A stretch of 20,830 nt of DNA from assembly GCA_027575765.1 (NCBI GenBank), contig JANBPT010000853.1, positions 1-20,830 on the forward strand, in the 5' to 3' direction. Numbering within the stretch: the stretch's first letter is position 1; every line of letters begins with the position of its first letter. Source of the stretch: Tieghemiomyces parasiticus (lineage: Eukaryota > Kickxellomycota > Dimargaritomycetes > Dimargaritales > Dimargaritaceae). Both the position numbers and the translations under genes were made by a program. This document shows, piece after piece, positions 18,991 to 20,830 of the stretch. The notes under the pieces were generated by a model, which saw nothing but the letters and a program-made list of their open reading frames with translations, was not told where the DNA came from and made no database searches.

Positions 18991-20830
18991 CGGGGGGATC
19001 ATTCCTCCGTGGTCGCCGCCGCCCCCCTCCCCATGCTCTGTGCGCGCGAAGGAGAAGGAAGAGCTGGCGGCCTGGGTACGTATTAAGGGCGGGTGAATCG
19101 CGACATCGGCCGTCCACCTGCGCAATAGTCGTCCGGCCGGCCTCGCGTGCAGCCGTAACGGGAGGGAGGGCAATGAAGGCTGGCGTGATGTCCAAGGCGT
19201 CAGGTGGTCCGCGCGAGGCGACGCCGGTTGACGGAGAGGAATAGGTTAGAACCTGGGGGGCAGGGCTCCAGCTCATAGCAAAGGGACCGCGAGCGGTGGC
19301 GGGCCACGCGTAGGTCGGTCACCTCCTCCTTCCCGTTTTGGGCGCGCTCGCGAGGGATAGGAGCTAGCGGCTGGGGCCCTAGAACAACTCCCCCGCCCAC
19401 CGAACTGCGGAACTCACCACAGTGCAATTCTACCAACGACTTGCTCATGAGGCGAAAGACCCGACTAGGGCGGTGAAGATGGCCCGTGCCGACGAGTCGA
19501 CCTAGGCACCACCCTTGCTAACCTTGCTAACTAACCGTCCCATTCAAACCCCGCCCTGGTTTGGGTACACCTCCTCGATCAACCCTACCCTGGCCAGTGT
19601 TGCCTTACGTGCGTCTGTCTACCACCCCGGTAAGCTGCGGTATACCCACGTCCAGTGACCTTCCCGAGGTTTCCCCAAGTGACCCGCCCCTTCCAACTCA
19701 CCCCTGGACCTCCTGACCGGCCAGTAGTATATTCACCCTCTTCCCTGGCCGGTCTTCTCTCCGGTTAAGCGCTCCAGTCACCGGTCACATCCCTAAAATT
19801 AGTCTGGACTATCCCACCCCCATATACGATGAACAGAAATACAAAATGTAGTGGGGATAATGCGAGGGGGGTAGGTGTCTGCCTCTGCTCTCCCTAGCGT
19901 ACTAAGCACTACGACCCTTTTTGCCCTGCCATTGCGCCCAATAGAGCGTAACGACAGCGTGATGAAATAAGATTGAGGGAGGCCTGATAAAACCATGTCT
20001 TAAATGCTGGGCTCGTTCCTGAGCCAGCGCCTTCCCAGTGAAAGGGACCCAGGCCTCGCATGGCTGGGGGCCCCTTAGAATGCATACCGACGGCCAAGGG
20101 AATAGGGTAGCACATAAAGGGTGTCCCCCGCCACAGATTTTGTCCCCATATATCTACCGAAACAGTAGATGGCAATCGGTACACTACTTACCTTGGTAGC
20201 CAATGAACTCCAGAATGGTCACGGAGGTTGAAGGAGCAAGGGGAGGAAGAGGGAGGGGAGCCAAATGGCCTCGTTCGACTGGCCGGTGAATACGGCCGCT
20301 TGAGGCGGAACTGGGTATGCTAGGCACCGGGTAGGCTACAGTCACGTACATTAAACACATTAAGGTCGGTTAGATCGACGTCATTATCCAGGGGGGGGCA
20401 TGGTGCGCAGTCTGACACTAAGCGGTCAGCGGAGAATTACCAGCGACTGGCGATGTGCAGGTCCTTTTAGATAAACGCGGCGAGAGAGGGTACCTTCCGA
20501 TAATGTCTCCCCCGCCATCCACCCGACCGCTGTCCCCACACACATCCCCCTCCCAAGGCATGCCAACCGGTATCCTCAGGCATCCCTGCAGCACCCGTGT
20601 GTACCTCGGCCATATATTCATGTCTGCTTAGCCGTGCATGTCTGTATGGTTAACACTCTCACTCAGAAGATGAGGGGAGTTTGAATGTGTAGGCGACAGA
20701 CTGCACGACGTGGCCTTTAACTGTGACTAGTGAGTCAGTCTAGTCGTAGACCTATTCAGATCAGATGAAAGGTGCCAGGCAAGTCGCATGCCACTCACAG
20801 TGGAGACCCAGGGAAGGGGCGATGTGACAG
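18991..20830. other. Gene-poor region
   Basis: No supported gene is seen. The minus-strand frames at 19200-19448 and 19909-20184 have donor-like GTGAGT or GTAAGT near their starts but no recognisable protein sequence. A short tandem CCTTGCTAA pair lies near 19512-19530, and a perfect 10-bp inverted repeat at 19715-19754. Confidence 0.4.
19715..19754. repeat. Perfect 10-bp inverted repeat with 20-nt spacer
   Basis: GACCGGCCAG (19715-19724) is inverted as CTGGCCGGTC (19745-19754). It could bind a dimeric regulator or form a stem, but no gene start lies close enough to assign a role. Confidence 0.55.

Noticed and set aside
18983..18998. CCCC-TTTTATAC-GGGG as a CArG-type site
   Set aside because: The A/T core and spacing do not fit the CC(A/T)6GG consensus; it is better explained as a TATA-like element or chance.
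20185..20260. Minus-strand exon-like end (VTILEFIGYQ before GTAAGT)
   Set aside because: Reading further upstream gives only Pro/Leu low-complexity sequence, with no start codon context or homology, and no partner exon was found.

Overview
The window looks like nuclear DNA of a fungus, probably an early-diverging zygomycete-grade lineage; that placement is inference. The evidence is a Dma1-type FHA-RING ubiquitin ligase, a GTAAGT...TAG spliceosomal intron in a secreted trypsin-fold gene, small secreted proteins behind clear TATA boxes, pyrimidine-rich 5' leaders, and a decayed mariner transposase. There are no operons, no rRNA or tRNA genes that I can recognise, and no prokaryotic features.

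Layout. Positions 1-1616 hold no convincing gene, only a 14-bp inverted repeat, one copy of a dispersed 44-bp repeat and a weak candidate first exon. Positions 1617-2841 carry a two-exon minus-strand gene for a secreted trypsin-like protein that has lost all three catalytic residues, with its TATA box. Positions 2842-4692 are gene-poor. Positions 4755-5855 hold a mariner transposase relic broken by stops and frameshifts. Positions 5856-7294 are gene-poor, with an AT palindrome. Positions 7295-8060 carry a TATA box and an orphan secreted protein of 207 residues. Positions 8966-9363 hold a doubtful small gene, possibly a decaying secreted or membrane protein, containing the second copy of the 44-bp repeat. 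Positions 9367-12212 show no supported gene. Positions 12213-12745 carry a TATA box and a small secreted basic protein ending in PAAAPGGK repeats. Positions 12746-14189 are empty. Positions 14190-16670 (minus) encode the 826-residue Dma1-like protein, followed upstream (16671-18980) by a long GC-rich, pyrimidine-biased leader or promoter region. Positions 18991-20830 show no supported gene.

The genes do not form an obvious pathway. Three are secreted-protein genes of the kind found in the fast-evolving accessory part of fungal genomes (a pseudoprotease, an orphan protein and a repeat protein). They lie in long gene-poor stretches with transposon debris, while the fourth is a conserved cell-cycle regulator. 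The most interesting items are the triad-less protease homologue, the dibasic-site plus repeat architecture of the small secreted protein, and the roughly 590-residue disordered tail on the Dma1-like ligase.
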